This document shows, in pieces, positions 1-11,029 of a stretch of 64,000 nucleotides of DNA. The stretch is from Mesodorylaimus sp. YZB2_4 (lineage: Eukaryota > Nematoda > Enoplea > Dorylaimida > Dorylaimidae), in NCBI GenBank assembly GCA_030248295.1, contig JASANH010000329.1, forward strand, positions 62,001 through 126,000, in the 5' to 3' direction. Both the position numbers and the translations under genes were made by a program. The notes beneath the pieces are model-generated. The model was not told the origin of the DNA. It ran no database searches and saw only the letters and a program-made list of their open reading frames with translations. Within the stretch, counting starts at the first letter, position 1; each line of letters opens with the position of its first letter.

Positions 1-2250
1 CCAGTCTACGTCTATATGCAGATTGCCAATATATTCTGCCGAAATCTAATTTGTTTGCAGTGTATGGTTTATACTATATATTCTATAGGTTTATTTTTTG
101 CGCAATAAATATAATTTTAAAACTTACTGTGTGCAGATACTGTGGAAAAATATTGTTATTGTTATTGCGCAAAATACGAAACCTGCATACTTTACAAACA
201 CAAAGTAGGTACCTACATATTGTACAGTATATGTACATATGCGCATTATGGCGTAAACTATCACCTATACTGTATATTGACGTAACAGCGACTCAAAAAT
301 TGAATTTTTAAAATATTTCAAAATAAGTATGCATACAGTCACAGTCACTTTTTCCAAAATCCCCAAATAACTGTATTCGGTAAATTTGACATGTCCGATG
401 CATCAAAATTAGAGTGTCAACAAAATAAAAACATATGATGAAAGAAAAAGTACATGAGACCCAAGGTATGTGCTTTACTAGCGCAAATAAAATTTCTTGA
501 ATCATAAATAATGTCAATTTGGCGCGTATTTATGCTTAGTTAACAATACATCGTCAGCGAAGAATTTGTCTTATACAATGTGTTGCTCAGCCCTCGAGAG
601 CCGTATAGTGCTTGAATATGGACAAAGTATGACATGACATGACATAACATGGCAATGTACCAGTGCAACCCTGCTAAATTTAGCTCAGGAGTTTCAGGCC
701 CGCGCAGAGAACATCGATCTTTTCTGTCCCTAGGAAACGTTGTAATAGGCCTCAGTGCACCTTGGCTTTGACTTGCTTGACGAGAGGTGGTCTGACTAGT
801 GATCGAGGCCCTCCGGAATGGACTCGCAGGCTGTCCGTCAGAAAATATGACGTCGAAGGGAGTAGTCTCAAAACGCCAAACGAAGATCAGGCTTAGGACA
901 TCAGAGAAGCAGACCATCCTTTTGGGATTCTGTCCTCTAGGGGTCCTCTTCTTTCCATTCCTTTTGGGGAGCATGCCACACTTCCCTTTTTTCAGTCAGC
1001 ATGACTATTCTAGCTACCGTTTCTCCATCTCTATAAAGATTCCAGGGGAAAGTGTAAGTCTGGGTCATGTATGAGCCAGCGAGGACCTGATGATGAAAAC
1101 GCAATGATCGTGATTTTATTACATATATATATATATATATATTCTAAACGAAAAATCACTGCGCCACCTTCAGGGGTGTATACCCAGCAGAACAGAAAAA
1201 ATGTAATATTACAGCCCAAAAATACAGTACATCATAAAACATTGGATTCTGAGCTTATGCATTTTATTATACATTATTATTATGTGGTTATAACTTGTGA
1301 TTAGATGTGATGTGACAATACTGACTGAGATAATGTCATCTCTTAAAAAACCTACTGGAAAAACCTTCTCTAAACCTCTTGCTAAAACATAAATATAAAT
1401 AAAAATCGATACAGTGGGCAGTAATATCTGTGGAGTCAACCAGAAACCAAACAGATCTGTAGGCGTACACGTAGCTCATATTCATCCTTCCACTTTCGTC
1501 AACTCGTTTCGCCCCAATACTTTGCGGAAAATATTTGTTCGCCATAAAAACAAGAAGCCGATTCACAACTATTGGCACAGTCTGCGTGAGTTGTAAAATG
1601 CACAGTTGAATATTCCTTTTAATTGTGGCCAATTGATCGTTTTGATTCTGTGTTTAACTGTGGCCTGGTAAAATTTGCCTGCATAACCGTCTTCTAAAAT
1701 ACCAGATTTTTCATTTCAGTCTGATCGTGAGTTTTCCTGTTTGTGTGTACAGTTTCTGCCTTGAGATGGTGGGCAGGATCTTTGACAGGACTCCTGGTGG
1801 CTTGTACTCAAACTCATACTCATAGTTTCCTCGTATGTGATACTCGTGCGTCGCAATGGTACTTGTACTCTCCCTTCGCAATGCACACTATCCACTCCAG
1901 GGCAACAGATCCTAACATGCTATCTGCCTGAGAGGCAGACACCTAACCCACTAGACCACAATCCAGGGGCCCGTATGTGGTATGGGAGCGAACTTGGCAG
2001 GATAGGAACCGCGTGAAGGGTGTGTGCTGTGCGGTAAGTGTAAGAATGGTTTAATACTCGATGTAAAACTCGCTGGTGCTGCAATCACACATGCAAAAAC
2101 TATGTTCTCTGGTTCATGAATACAAGGAATAAACTCTGTTGCACGGCTAACAGAAGAACCTGCCATATTAGTGGTACTCATGTGCTTTCCAGTTAGAAAA
2201 TACCACATGGACAATTGTGATGGCTGCAGGTCGAATGTACGACTGCTTAC
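1..2250. other. Gene-poor stretch
   Basis: I see no convincing coding exon here. Open frames are short, begin mostly at non-ATG codons and show no domain. The stretch holds a short AT dinucleotide tract and single-copy AT-rich DNA. The 3' exons of the receptor remnant that ends at 2251 were looked for on the minus strand and not found. Confidence 0.5.
1121..1142. repeat. AT dinucleotide microsatellite
   Basis: An uninterrupted run of alternating A and T of about 20 bases, read directly from the sequence. Confidence 0.9.
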
Positions 2251-2936
2251 TTTATCCAGTTGGTCTTTAATATTCCAATAATTGCTAACATGGCACTCGT
2301 TAAAATAAATACTGCTTGTACAAATCTCCAATCACCAATAAAAACTGAATACTCGTAAAAAGCTGAGGTTCTCGCAAATTCGTTACTCACATATTTCCAG
2401 GTTCCACTTCCATTATTTCTGACTAAACGGTTTTCCAAAATTGTCGGTGAAGCGTAGATTAATGACAGGAAGTACGTGGCCAGAGTGACCCCAATGCACA
2501 AAAGCCGTGTGCTGACGAAATGATATTTTGTTGGGAGTAAACACGCGATGGCCCTCTGTATCGACATAAATACTGATAAACTTGTACTGATATTAATAAA
2601 AGCGCGGTCCATCGCATCGCATAAAATTGAGTAAATCCACACGCAAACAACATTGGAGTGTGCCCAATTGGAATTCATTTGATACCAATAATCAAAAGCA
2701 CTAAATAAGTCGAATTAAAAATCAGAACTGGCTACACCTTTTAAACATATGAAACAAGGATCAGAAAATTTATCATTTCCATAAATTGTGGCAAAAATCA
2801 TAAAATTACCAATAATACCAAATATGGCCAGGGTGAAACGAAGTACGATGGTGACTTGCCGATATATGACTTGCAGAGCATCGTATTGAGCTGATATAAT
2901 TTGGTTATATTCTAGTACACTAGTCTGGTTTGTCAT
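2251..2936 (-). pseudogene. Rhodopsin-like GPCR fragment, broken by an in-frame stop
   Basis: The minus strand encodes the first five membrane segments of a rhodopsin-type receptor. From ATG at 2936 it reads MTNQTSVLEY (an N-glycosylation site), then TM1 with the class-typical GN pair (FGIIGNFMIF), then TM2 ending VASSDF. A TAA at 2715-2717 interrupts TM2; reading continues in the same frame with FDLFSAFDYWYQ, a conserved Cys before TM3, a TM3 end IQRAIACLLP in the place of the DRY box, TM4 and TM5. The exon closes at a good donor (GTAAGC at 2250-2245). No exon for TM6-TM7 was recognised downstream. The protein on both sides of the stop is coherent, so a recent nonsense mutation or a sequencing error are both possible. 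The ligand class resembles peptide receptors, but this is only an impression. Confidence 0.7.
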
Positions 2937-3304
2937 CAGGTAGAATTTCACTCATCTACCTCTTCCCTCTCTGATAACACGGGAAGTCTGCGGATGATCT
3001 TTGAGAATATAACTGAAGATTCCAGGTGATTTCCGTTACTATCTCTGAAAGCTACGGTGTTCTCATGCTGTTATGCTATCTTGAGTTGGCAAAGGTTTGA
3101 AGAATTTGCGATCTTTAGCCAAGATCTTACGCAAACCTATGAGCCCTTAGCTGGTCTCTGTGAGAGTAACTTTGCCGTTTGTGTCCTTCGATTTGATGCA
3201 CACTTGCATCGTGTATGAACCAGTCTTTGTTTCAGTGTCTATTGTCTAACTGGGAGCCGTCAGCGTCTAATTGGGTCGACCTAAAAGTACTCCAGCTGAG
3301 GGTA

Positions 3305-3378
3305 CTTGACTGCATGAGTGGTCAGCACGTTGGACTGGTAGATAATAGCGGAGGCGCGGGTTCAAATCCCGCTCTATG
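3305..3378 (+). repeat. tRNA-derived repeat (degenerate)
   Basis: An A-box-like stretch (GAGTGGTCAGCACGTTGGAC) is followed by a perfect T-arm, GCGGGTTCAAATCCCGC. The D-arm and acceptor pairing of a working tRNA cannot be built, so this looks like a SINE head or a tRNA pseudogene, closest by eye to a serine or leucine tRNA. Confidence 0.5.
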
Positions 3379-3885
3379 CACAAATCTTGTTTGTCTTTTG
3401 ACTGAAGACTCCATACAGCACTGTCCTCTGACACAGAGAGTGTCCCAGTGCTATTGCCAAAGCATGTGTGACTGGTTTTCGCTTCAACCAGCTTCGTATT
3501 CGAAGTTAACAGAGTGGGTAACAAATATCTGTTGTCCCACTGAGGCGGGTTTGTGTTGGCCAGGAAATACTAGTTTAGTCATCTGAAAAAACCAATACAT
3601 TCAGAATCCTTTGTAAAGTTTTAAAGGAGAGATCTGGCCCACATCAACTGGTAACTGGCGTGTGCGTGCAATCAAATCCGGCAAGGCTGCCATCCATTAG
3701 TGACCAATTGCAGAAACATTGGAAGTTTTTTAAAAATTTTTGTGGGCGGGTGCCTGTTTTTGTCTATAATCAGCCAGCAGCCAATCCTTCGAACAATAAG
3801 CCAGGCTGTGCGAAGAACAGCATACACAGCAGCTGTAACCAGCATCCCTGGCGGTTGGGAGTTGTCGATACGCTCCCCTGGCTGG

Positions 3886-3914
3886 GAGACGTCAACCTCT
3901 CTGGTTGATGTTTC
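3886..3914 (+). repeat. Palindromic core, copy A
   Basis: Arms GAGACGTCAACC and GGTTGATGTTTC flank a five-base loop. It sits inside the block absent from the 52.8-kb copy. It shares at least 60 flanking bases, starting at CCAGCATCCCTGGCGGTT, with the copy at 10665. Confidence 0.75.
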
Positions 3915-4222
3915 AGGTAATCGTCAACGTCTCAGGTATAGTCGCGAGACTTGCCTTCCTCCAGTTGGACTTTTTTGCCTAGAGACTTCGGTCTCGACTA
4001 TCTCCCGCCGCCTGGGTGCGCTGGCTACACAGCGTCCACTGCGTGTCTCCACTAGGAACACTACGGCATCCTGGAATGGACATTGACTTCCTGGGGTGAT
4101 GGCGGCTGGGTTTTGACACTGTCGGTATTCGATCTCCTCGTTTGGCTTCCGTCTCTGCACTCCGAGCACCTCTAGGGTACCGGGTGAGTCATCCACGCAA
4201 TGGCGCGTAAGGTCAGCGTGGC

Positions 4223-4342
4223 GTTATGGTTCACAAACGTACCTCCATCACCGGGGATCGAACCTAAGACGAGTCCAGCCACTTGATCCCGAGAAATAAG
4301 GAGAGACGTGCTAAGCCGCTGCACCACCATGGCCGCGAAACA
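4223..4342 (-). repeat. tRNA-derived SINE-like unit
   Basis: On the minus strand an A-box-like sequence (TGGTGCAGCGGCTTAGCAC) is followed about 60 bases later by a B box (GGTTCGATCCCC). The same unit occurs at 53166-53282 in the same orientation, so this is a repeat family and not a single-copy tRNA gene. Confidence 0.6.
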
Positions 4343-4452
4343 CGAGCAATTGATGCAGCTTACAAAGTAAGGGAGCTACAAGCCTCCAGCAAACACATCC
4401 GCTTTTTGCACATTTTTGCGTATCTATCGAGGAGCGACAAAGAAAAGTATTA

Positions 4453-4468
4453 CCCCCCCCCCCCCCCC
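4453..4468. repeat. C16 homopolymer
   Basis: Sixteen consecutive C residues. A second tract of the same length lies at 53488-53503. Confidence 0.9.
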
Positions 4469-5237
4469 GCCTACAACACTTTTCTCGAGCAACTTTTTTG
4501 GCTGCACAACCAGATAAAACAACTGCGGATGCCACATTTTCGTCCTCTGAGATATAAGGGAGCCAACAAACCTAACTTTGCATGTAGAGCTGAGGGCAGT
4601 GACTGTCTCTAATTTCGAAGTTTTAGCCTTATCGAGAGAAGATAGGACCGAGTCCTAAATCCTGATGACAATGAACTGGCGAGTATTCTGCTCTAGCTGT
4701 CCCAGGCCCGACATTGGGTCCAAAACCCAACCTAGCCCATTTTTTTCAGGTTTTTGGGTTAAGTTGGGTTGGGTTGGGTCAGTCGGCTTGGAGTTTTGAA
4801 ATCTGCGATCTGATGTCTCTTTATGGGCCGTCAGATCCTCGAGTGAGAGAAACCTACCGCACAGAAGTCGGGCACACAAATCAGTTTATGAAGTCATTGC
4901 CGTGATCAAAGGCCCAGGCCACTCGAGTGCCCAGCACACCCGTCAATTAGTCTGATTTGACTCATGCGTTTCATCGTAGTGGCGGGACTGATCGTGAGAA
5001 ATTATTTGTCAGCTCTGACCTGACCTCTTGTCCAGTCGCAGTCACGAACAGGCGTTCGCGAAATTTGTCTGATCATCACTTTTCCCTTGAATAGTTTCCT
5101 GTGATGTCCCTTGACCGTGGATTTGGAGAGCATTCTGAATGCTGAGCTTCGAGTCCAAATTACATCTGGCTCAGGTTTCACCAAGTTCTTTTTGAAAAAA
5201 TTCAGAAAGCGAATTTGAAAATGTGTTTAGTCAAATT

Positions 5238-5871
5238 TAGTGTTCGACCGGGGCCCCGACACCGATCCCCGTCCCCGCGGGGATGATCATCCTCGCCCCG
5301 TCCCCGTCCCCGCCCGCGAAAAAAATGTGGCGGGGGTTCGCCCCCGAAAACTTTGACGCCTTCAACAGTCGAAAAGACCCACTAAACATAGCGTCAGCAT
5401 TTTGCGCGATGTTGTGAGATGAGATGGTTACTTATGAAAAATACTGTGCTGCGTGCGTCGAGTGACGAGGCATTGTGCTATAAATGCGCACACATTGGCC
5501 AGTGCGATCAGGTCAGTGCTGGTAGCTGGTGCTAGATAGCTAGCTGTCTCTCGATGCTGCACTTTTCTTTGAATAGAAAATGTCTGAAACGTCGTCCTAT
5601 TTTGACAAAGTTGACAAAAAAATTTTAGGATGCAAAATTTATAACAAAAACCTTCATGAAGTTTTTAAAACATGTAAAGAAATGACAATATGAGCAAACT
5701 TTCCCACTCAGAAAGCTTTTTCTGAGCCCCGTCCCCGCTGGGGTTATCTCCAGCCCCGAAAGACCCCGAAGACCATCCCCGTCCCCATCCCCAACCCCGA
5801 ACGGGGGAAGACTAACCCCGTCCCCGCCCCCGTCCCCGAAAAAATTCACCCCCCCTCCCGGTCGAACGCTA
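5238..5871. mobile_element. Non-autonomous element with inverted ends, CCCCG-rich
   Basis: The left end TAGTGTTCGACCGGG and the right end CCCGGTCGAACGCTA are inverted copies of each other. Both ends lead inward into runs of CCCCGTCCCCG-type repeats (5253-5330 and 5720-5850), while the centre is ordinary AT-rich DNA. No transposase is present. TTAG or TAG occurs beside both ends, which is too short to prove a target duplication. It behaves like a MITE; the superfamily is unknown. Confidence 0.55.
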
Positions 5872-6741
5872 GTTAGATTAGACCGTCTTGGTTTTAATCA
5901 GTTCCTAAATAGTCGATTCTGGGATTCCTGGAGACAAAAGTGGATGATACATGCGACTAGAGTTTATTTTCTGAGCAGGCATCACTATAAACAGCTCAAA
6001 TGCAGTTCAGTAGGACGACTTTGAGAGCTATGTGCGCCCTCAAAATGGTTCCTTGGAGGTCCAGGAGGACTAGGTAAGACTTGAGAGGGAATTTCGAGGA
6101 GAGCGCCCATGCTAACAACATGCTTATCCTGATGTCCTCAGAGAGGATTACAGCATGTTCACAAGAACGTCCATAATATTCATGACTACTTCAATTACCA
6201 AAAATGGTTTTTTGCTTTATGGCCAATTGTGGGCCAATCAAAAAATGTGGGTTTGGTTTGCGATCACTAGTGAATGTGTTGGGCTCGAATGTAAAACGGG
6301 TTTTGGCTGGGTTCGACTTCAAAATATTTGAGTTAGGATTGGGTCTCACTTTGAACTCGTTGTCAGACCTGTATTGTGTGCATGGTTAGCTGGTCTACGC
6401 AACAGAATTGACCATCTACGGTCAATTAGATTTTCGAAACATTTTTCTCATTTTCTGACGATGATCATATCGAAACCTATTTAATGCTTTGACGTGAATG
6501 AATGTTTTCTTGTCCCAGCGAAATGAGAAAAATCAAGTAAAAATCATTAGGGAATAATGTGGTTTGCATTTTGAGTCATTACCCGATCAAAACACGGGGC
6601 GAACACGCAACGTCTGGTACTATGCCCAATTAACTTGATTAAAGAAAATCCAGTAATTGCTCGAAAACAAGGCCTGTCCATTGACGTTAGTTATAATGTA
6701 CAGAAATTCTAGTGAAGACACTGTACACTCACTGACCAACC

Positions 6742-7742
6742 ATGAACTTCACATCGAATACGAGCACCACAGCCTCGCTCTCTCCAATCGAGAGAATTAT
6801 GATCGGTAGTTTATATTCCACCACGTCCTTTCTCGGTTTGTGCTTACATTTGGCGGCGATGATTTCAGCTTTTCGTGTCAAAGAAGCGTCCAAATCAACT
6901 TTTTATATTTTGCTCGTTAACATGTCGTGCGCTGAATGTACAATATTTCTCATTTACTTATTATATTGCGCTCCGTGCACATTTTCGGGAACAAAATACC
7001 TTGGAAAAAAATTCGACGCATTTATCGCGTTGTTTCAACAAACAGCATTTTTGTGTTCCACTTACACACCTTTACTGATCGCTTTGAACAGAGCGATGGC
7101 AGTTGGAAAGAAACATTTTGTCGAGCCTCGATCCATAGATCGAATGTATTGGGCGATGGGAGCGATAAGCACGTGGATTATGGCCGTCACGATCGTCACC
7201 ATAAACTGGCACTTTTTCTGTTACGCAATCTTTGATGGCAAAAGGTACATTTTTCGTCCAGTTTGTAATTTCGGAGACCAAAACCCGTCGACTACGCCAA
7301 TCTCAATTTTTAATTTTTTGGTAACTTACATAATCATAATGCCATATTCCTGGTGTGTGTACAAGGTACGACAGAGGGGTAAACAAATACAAAGCACGCA
7401 ATCTTTGATCCGAATTGGTATTTTTCAAAAAAGATTGGTTTATCAAGCTGTTTGCATCTGGCTAGGAACAGCAATGAATCCTATCGGTAATATTTAATTT
7501 TTTATATTTAGAATTTAGAAACCTTTCAAATTTTAGCTTTTATGATCATTCCGCTGTTCTTGACCGGATTCGTAGCAGCAGTGGTCACGAATGCGACTGT
7601 GCTTCTACGATTTTTCGTCACACCAATCACAGTTTTCGCGTTTTGGGGAGAAGCGAGGCAGATAATGATAAATATGATTCGACGAAAGAATCAAGTACAA
7701 CAACAAAACCAAATTGTGCTGGCTCAACATACACCCACTTAA
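6742..7742 (+). CDS. Serpentine-type 7TM chemoreceptor-like GPCR
   Basis: There are two exons, 6742-7486 and 7537-7742, joined across a 50-base GT-AG intron in phase 1; the product is 316 residues. The N-terminus carries glycosylation sites (NFT, NTS). Seven hydrophobic segments follow: TM1 near residues 17-40, TM2 with FYILLVNMSCAE, TM3 with FLCSTYTPLLIALNRAMAV, where NRA stands in the DRY place, TM4, TM5, TM6 spanning the intron at AMNPIA/FMIIP, and TM7 with TPITVFAFW. The C-terminal tail is short and rich in Gln. The LNR motif and overall spacing resemble nematode Srx/Srt-type receptors, but the family assignment is by eye. The start is the only ATG that precedes TM1 in frame. The locus appears intact, unlike the receptor remnants at 2.3-2.9 kb and 50.6-52.1 kb. 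Confidence 0.8.
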
Positions 7743-8163
7743 TCACAGAGTGAAGTTATTTGGCCCGAAATCAAATAAAATCAAAAAATTTTAAAAATTT
7801 TGTGCCATTGCGAGGCAAAAAACGATTTTTGAACTCACATTGAGTCGATTCACATATCTAACAAAATTTATGACAGATTAGTTATGTCTTGTCCAGATAT
7901 CTGTTGGAAAAACGAAATGTCAGAATTGACTTAACTTTGATGGTAAAGTACCGCGTCAGAAAGCTGCGAAAAGTTTATTTCGAAAAAGACAAACACCCTC
8001 TTTCTTTACTTGCCGCAGGGCTGGCTAGCAATTTGCATTTTCAGTTTTCAGAGGTCTGCATCCTGTGATCTTTTTTTCGGAATCAGGTTGCAGCTGCACG
8101 ATGCACATGTCATGCCAAAACCAGGGCAGCCAACAAATTGTAAATCTTTCGACCTCCACGGCT

Positions 8164-8190
8164 GAAACATCGCTGTGACGGGTGACGCTC
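8164..8190 (+). repeat. Palindromic core, copy B
   Basis: GAAACATC ... GGGTGACGCTC, a degenerate copy. Its left flank (CCAGGGCAGCCAAC) is shared with the copy at 63398 and, with one change, the copy at 50457, so these three form a subfamily. Confidence 0.6.
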
Positions 8191-9508
8191 CCAGATGCTG
8201 GCTCCGTGCAGAATATACCGTAGATTGCCAGTCGAGCCTCTACAGTGCAACCCATTTGGACCATACTGGTACTGGCATAAAATAACACATCGACCAATGA
8301 TCCTATCACAATATTTTCCATAGAAATGTCGAGACAAACTGCGAGGCAATGCGCCATAACCAAGTAAGTCACACCCTCGATCGTGATGCAAATATTTCGG
8401 GACATGATGACCAGTTTTTAACAAATATCGAGACAGCGAATTTTTCAATGTTTAGATTACAAGAGGTGCTTGTTGTGATATCTTTGGCACTAGTAGGTAT
8501 TTGCAAAGAGGATCCAAATGATGGCTACTTTTCACCCGTCTCGGACTCAGCACCCTGAGTCGTTGATGTCCCCATTCTGGGGTAGGATACTGTAAGATAC
8601 GATTGATCCTCGACCACAGCCGCTGCACCAACTGTCAAGCAGGCTTTGTGTGTTCTCGAGAGAAGTGCCAAGGGGCAGTGTCAGGAGCGATATAATGCAG
8701 CACCAGATGAGCCTTTGTGATGGGTGCCGATCAAAACAGTAAAAGTCGCATGGATCCAGCATTACTGCACCGCCAGGGCCAATCTGTCAGTCAGAGTGCA
8801 GTTCAGTAGTTCAGTTTGTATCAATGCAGTACACGAGTAAAAAATTCAGATGGACTCAAAAACTTTACAGGACTTTAGGCGCTACGCAGCTTCAGGTACA
8901 GGTAGGTACAGTACGAGGAAGTATAAAACATTGATTAAATGAAAGCATGTTTGCCAAAATCATTAAGATGGGTTTTATGAAAAGTTTGTTTCATTTAATA
9001 TATTTAGCTGTTGGCCATTTATAGTATCCCTGACGATCAACACTTGAAACTGTAGACTAAAGTCAACATGACACATCTTAAAAAAAGTATCGGGCTTCGG
9101 CTATGCTTACGTGACAGACAGGCAAGGGGTAGAAGGGACCATAAGTATCTAGACAAAGGACAAGTGGTGAACAGACTGCTCGAGTGAAGACTACGAAGAA
9201 GAGAATCGATTCAACCAACACGACGAACACACTAAGAATTCGAACACGCATTTCAGCCAGCATCTAACCGTAAGTTTTAGCACATGGTGCAGTTCCTCAT
9301 CTTTGCTTTCTCCGTCTAACCTTCACCGCAAGTTGTCATCGAATACTGTCGCAGGCCACAACCGCCGGGGAAACCAATACAGCAAATGAGGGAGGGGCAT
9401 CAACCAGTGAAACCAAGTCCGGCAGGTGCAGGAGGGAGTGTGGCTGACTGAAGACCCACGGGACAAAACTCTGACTCCAGCAAGGCGAGGCCTGCGGTAC
9501 CTGCGGCC

Positions 9509-9537
9509 GAAACATCACCCCGACGGGTTGATGTTTC
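9509..9537 (-). repeat. Palindromic core, copy C
   Basis: The best-preserved core: GAAACATCACCCC, G-A centre, then CGGGTTGATGTTTC, followed by CCAGCCAGGGGAG. In reverse it matches the flank CTCCCCTGGCTGGGA of copies A and D, so it is the same element in the opposite orientation. Confidence 0.8.
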
Positions 9538-10664
9538 CCAGCCAGGGGAGAATGATTATTCGCCCCCTCGCCATTGCCAGCCAGGCGCCGGGGTACACCA
9601 GAAATAGATCCAATGCTAGGATGCTATTCGAGGGACAACCAAAAAGTCGGCAAATATAGTCGCATATCCATCTTCCGCTCGTCCTTTATTAGAGTGTAAG
9701 AAATAGCTGCAGGCAGGTTCAGTCTTGATCTGTCTTTTTGCACAGATTTCTAATGTATTTCTTCTTGCGGATTAAGCACGCCACATGTCAGATAATTAAT
9801 TGCACTCTTCATAAAGATCTACTTTGAGAAATGCGCATAGGTGGTCTGAAGAAACCGCTAAGACGAAATACTTTCTAGGATCAATGGCGGAACATTGAAA
9901 AAAGAATATGATATTCAGATTAAGCACCCATGTACATATTATAGAGGGCAGCAAAAAGTCTGGGCCTCCAGCATCTAAGAAAATTATGAAATGAAAATTT
10001 CGACTAATTAAATAATTGAGACAGAGGTCCAAAATTTTGGCTACCCTCTATAATAGGTGGGTACTGAATATCATTTTTCAATACTCCGACATCGATTCTA
10101 GAGTGTGCTTCGTCTTTCAACCCCATCCCACCCTTCAAATAAATTTCCCGGTTGTATCCTGTGACAGTGTGTGTTTATGTATTTATGAGAGGGCAAAGAA
10201 GAACTGCAAACTTACAGCCCGTATACTTTCTGCGAGAAAATGGTACGACTCGTCTCCAATAGGCACGTGAGGCATTACAAATATGCGCATCTATTAGGAG
10301 TTTTCTTGATGAGTAATAAAGGGTAATTTTCTTCGTCAAGTGCCTAACTCAATCACGTCTTCTGTTACCTTCTTTTCCGATAAACATCCCCTCGCGATCG
10401 TGTCCTGCTTTTCTTTCCAGGCAAGTATTATGAGGCCACGTCACGTCTGGACAGATCTTTGGATCCAAGAAAGCGGCGTGTGTTTCATCAGACTGACGAT
10501 GAAGCCTATCAGAGAAGTGTTCCACAAAGAAGCAAATGTCAAACTTCCGAAGACCTCCAGCCAATTGGGTGGGTCCATGTCACACATAGGACCCTCCTTT
10601 CCAAGTCCCTTTTGTAACCAGCATCCCTGGCGGTTCGGAGTAATCGATACTCTCCCCTGGCTGG

Positions 10665-10693
10665 GAGACGTCAAGCTCTCCGGTTGATGTTTC
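10665..10693 (+). repeat. Palindromic core, copy D
   Basis: GAGACGTCAAGC / CCGGTTGATGTTTC arms. The flanks match copy A for more than 100 bases (CCAGCATCCCTGGCGGTT upstream, GTCGC.AGACTTGCCT downstream). Confidence 0.75.
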
Positions 10694-11029
10694 TAGGGTA
10701 GGTAAGTCGCAAGACTTGCCTACCCACACACAATGTACAAAAACAGGAGTCGCTACTGTGATGCTTTTGAGAAAAAACCTGTAACCCTGTAAATTTATTG
10801 CAAAAAGGAACATAAACTCAGAAAAGCTCACAAATGTGATCAAGCAGAAATATGTGGAATGCATAAAATTACATGTGATACGTGACTTGCCCAACAAACC
10901 AAAAATGCACAACCTCCCATCCTGCAATTTCGTTGCGACGTGCAATTCATAAAAGCCCTAATAATTGCAAGATAAGCAATTGATCTAAACGTGCAAAAGC
11001 CCTTCTTCAAATTTCTTTTATGCATAAAA

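Larger units (their letters stand above)
3795..4345 (+). repeat. Composite dispersed repeat, copy 1 (filled)
   Basis: This copy matches 52838-53285 along most of its length: a shared start (AGGCTGTGCG then CACAGCAGC), a shared middle (GGCATCCTGG, then GACTTCCT, then GAGCACCTCTAGGG) and a shared tRNA-like tail on the minus strand. It differs by a block of about 195 bases (about 3831-4025) that carries a palindromic core and is absent from the other copy. TACACAGC stands at both edges of that block (3823-3830 and 4026-4033), as a target-site duplication would. Confidence 0.65.
2952..6741. other. Intergenic stretch built of repeats
   Basis: No gene was recognised. It contains tRNA-like short interspersed repeats (3305-3378, 4223-4342), a composite repeat carrying a palindromic mobile module (3795-4345), a 16-base C tract, a region rich in GGGTT (4690-4790) and a CCCCG-rich element with inverted ends (5238-5871). 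Confidence 0.55.
7743..11029. other. Intergenic stretch with repeats
   Basis: No gene was recognised on either strand. Open frames are short and lack domains or well-placed splice sites. Three copies of the palindromic mobile repeat lie here (8164, 9509, 10665). Confidence 0.5.
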
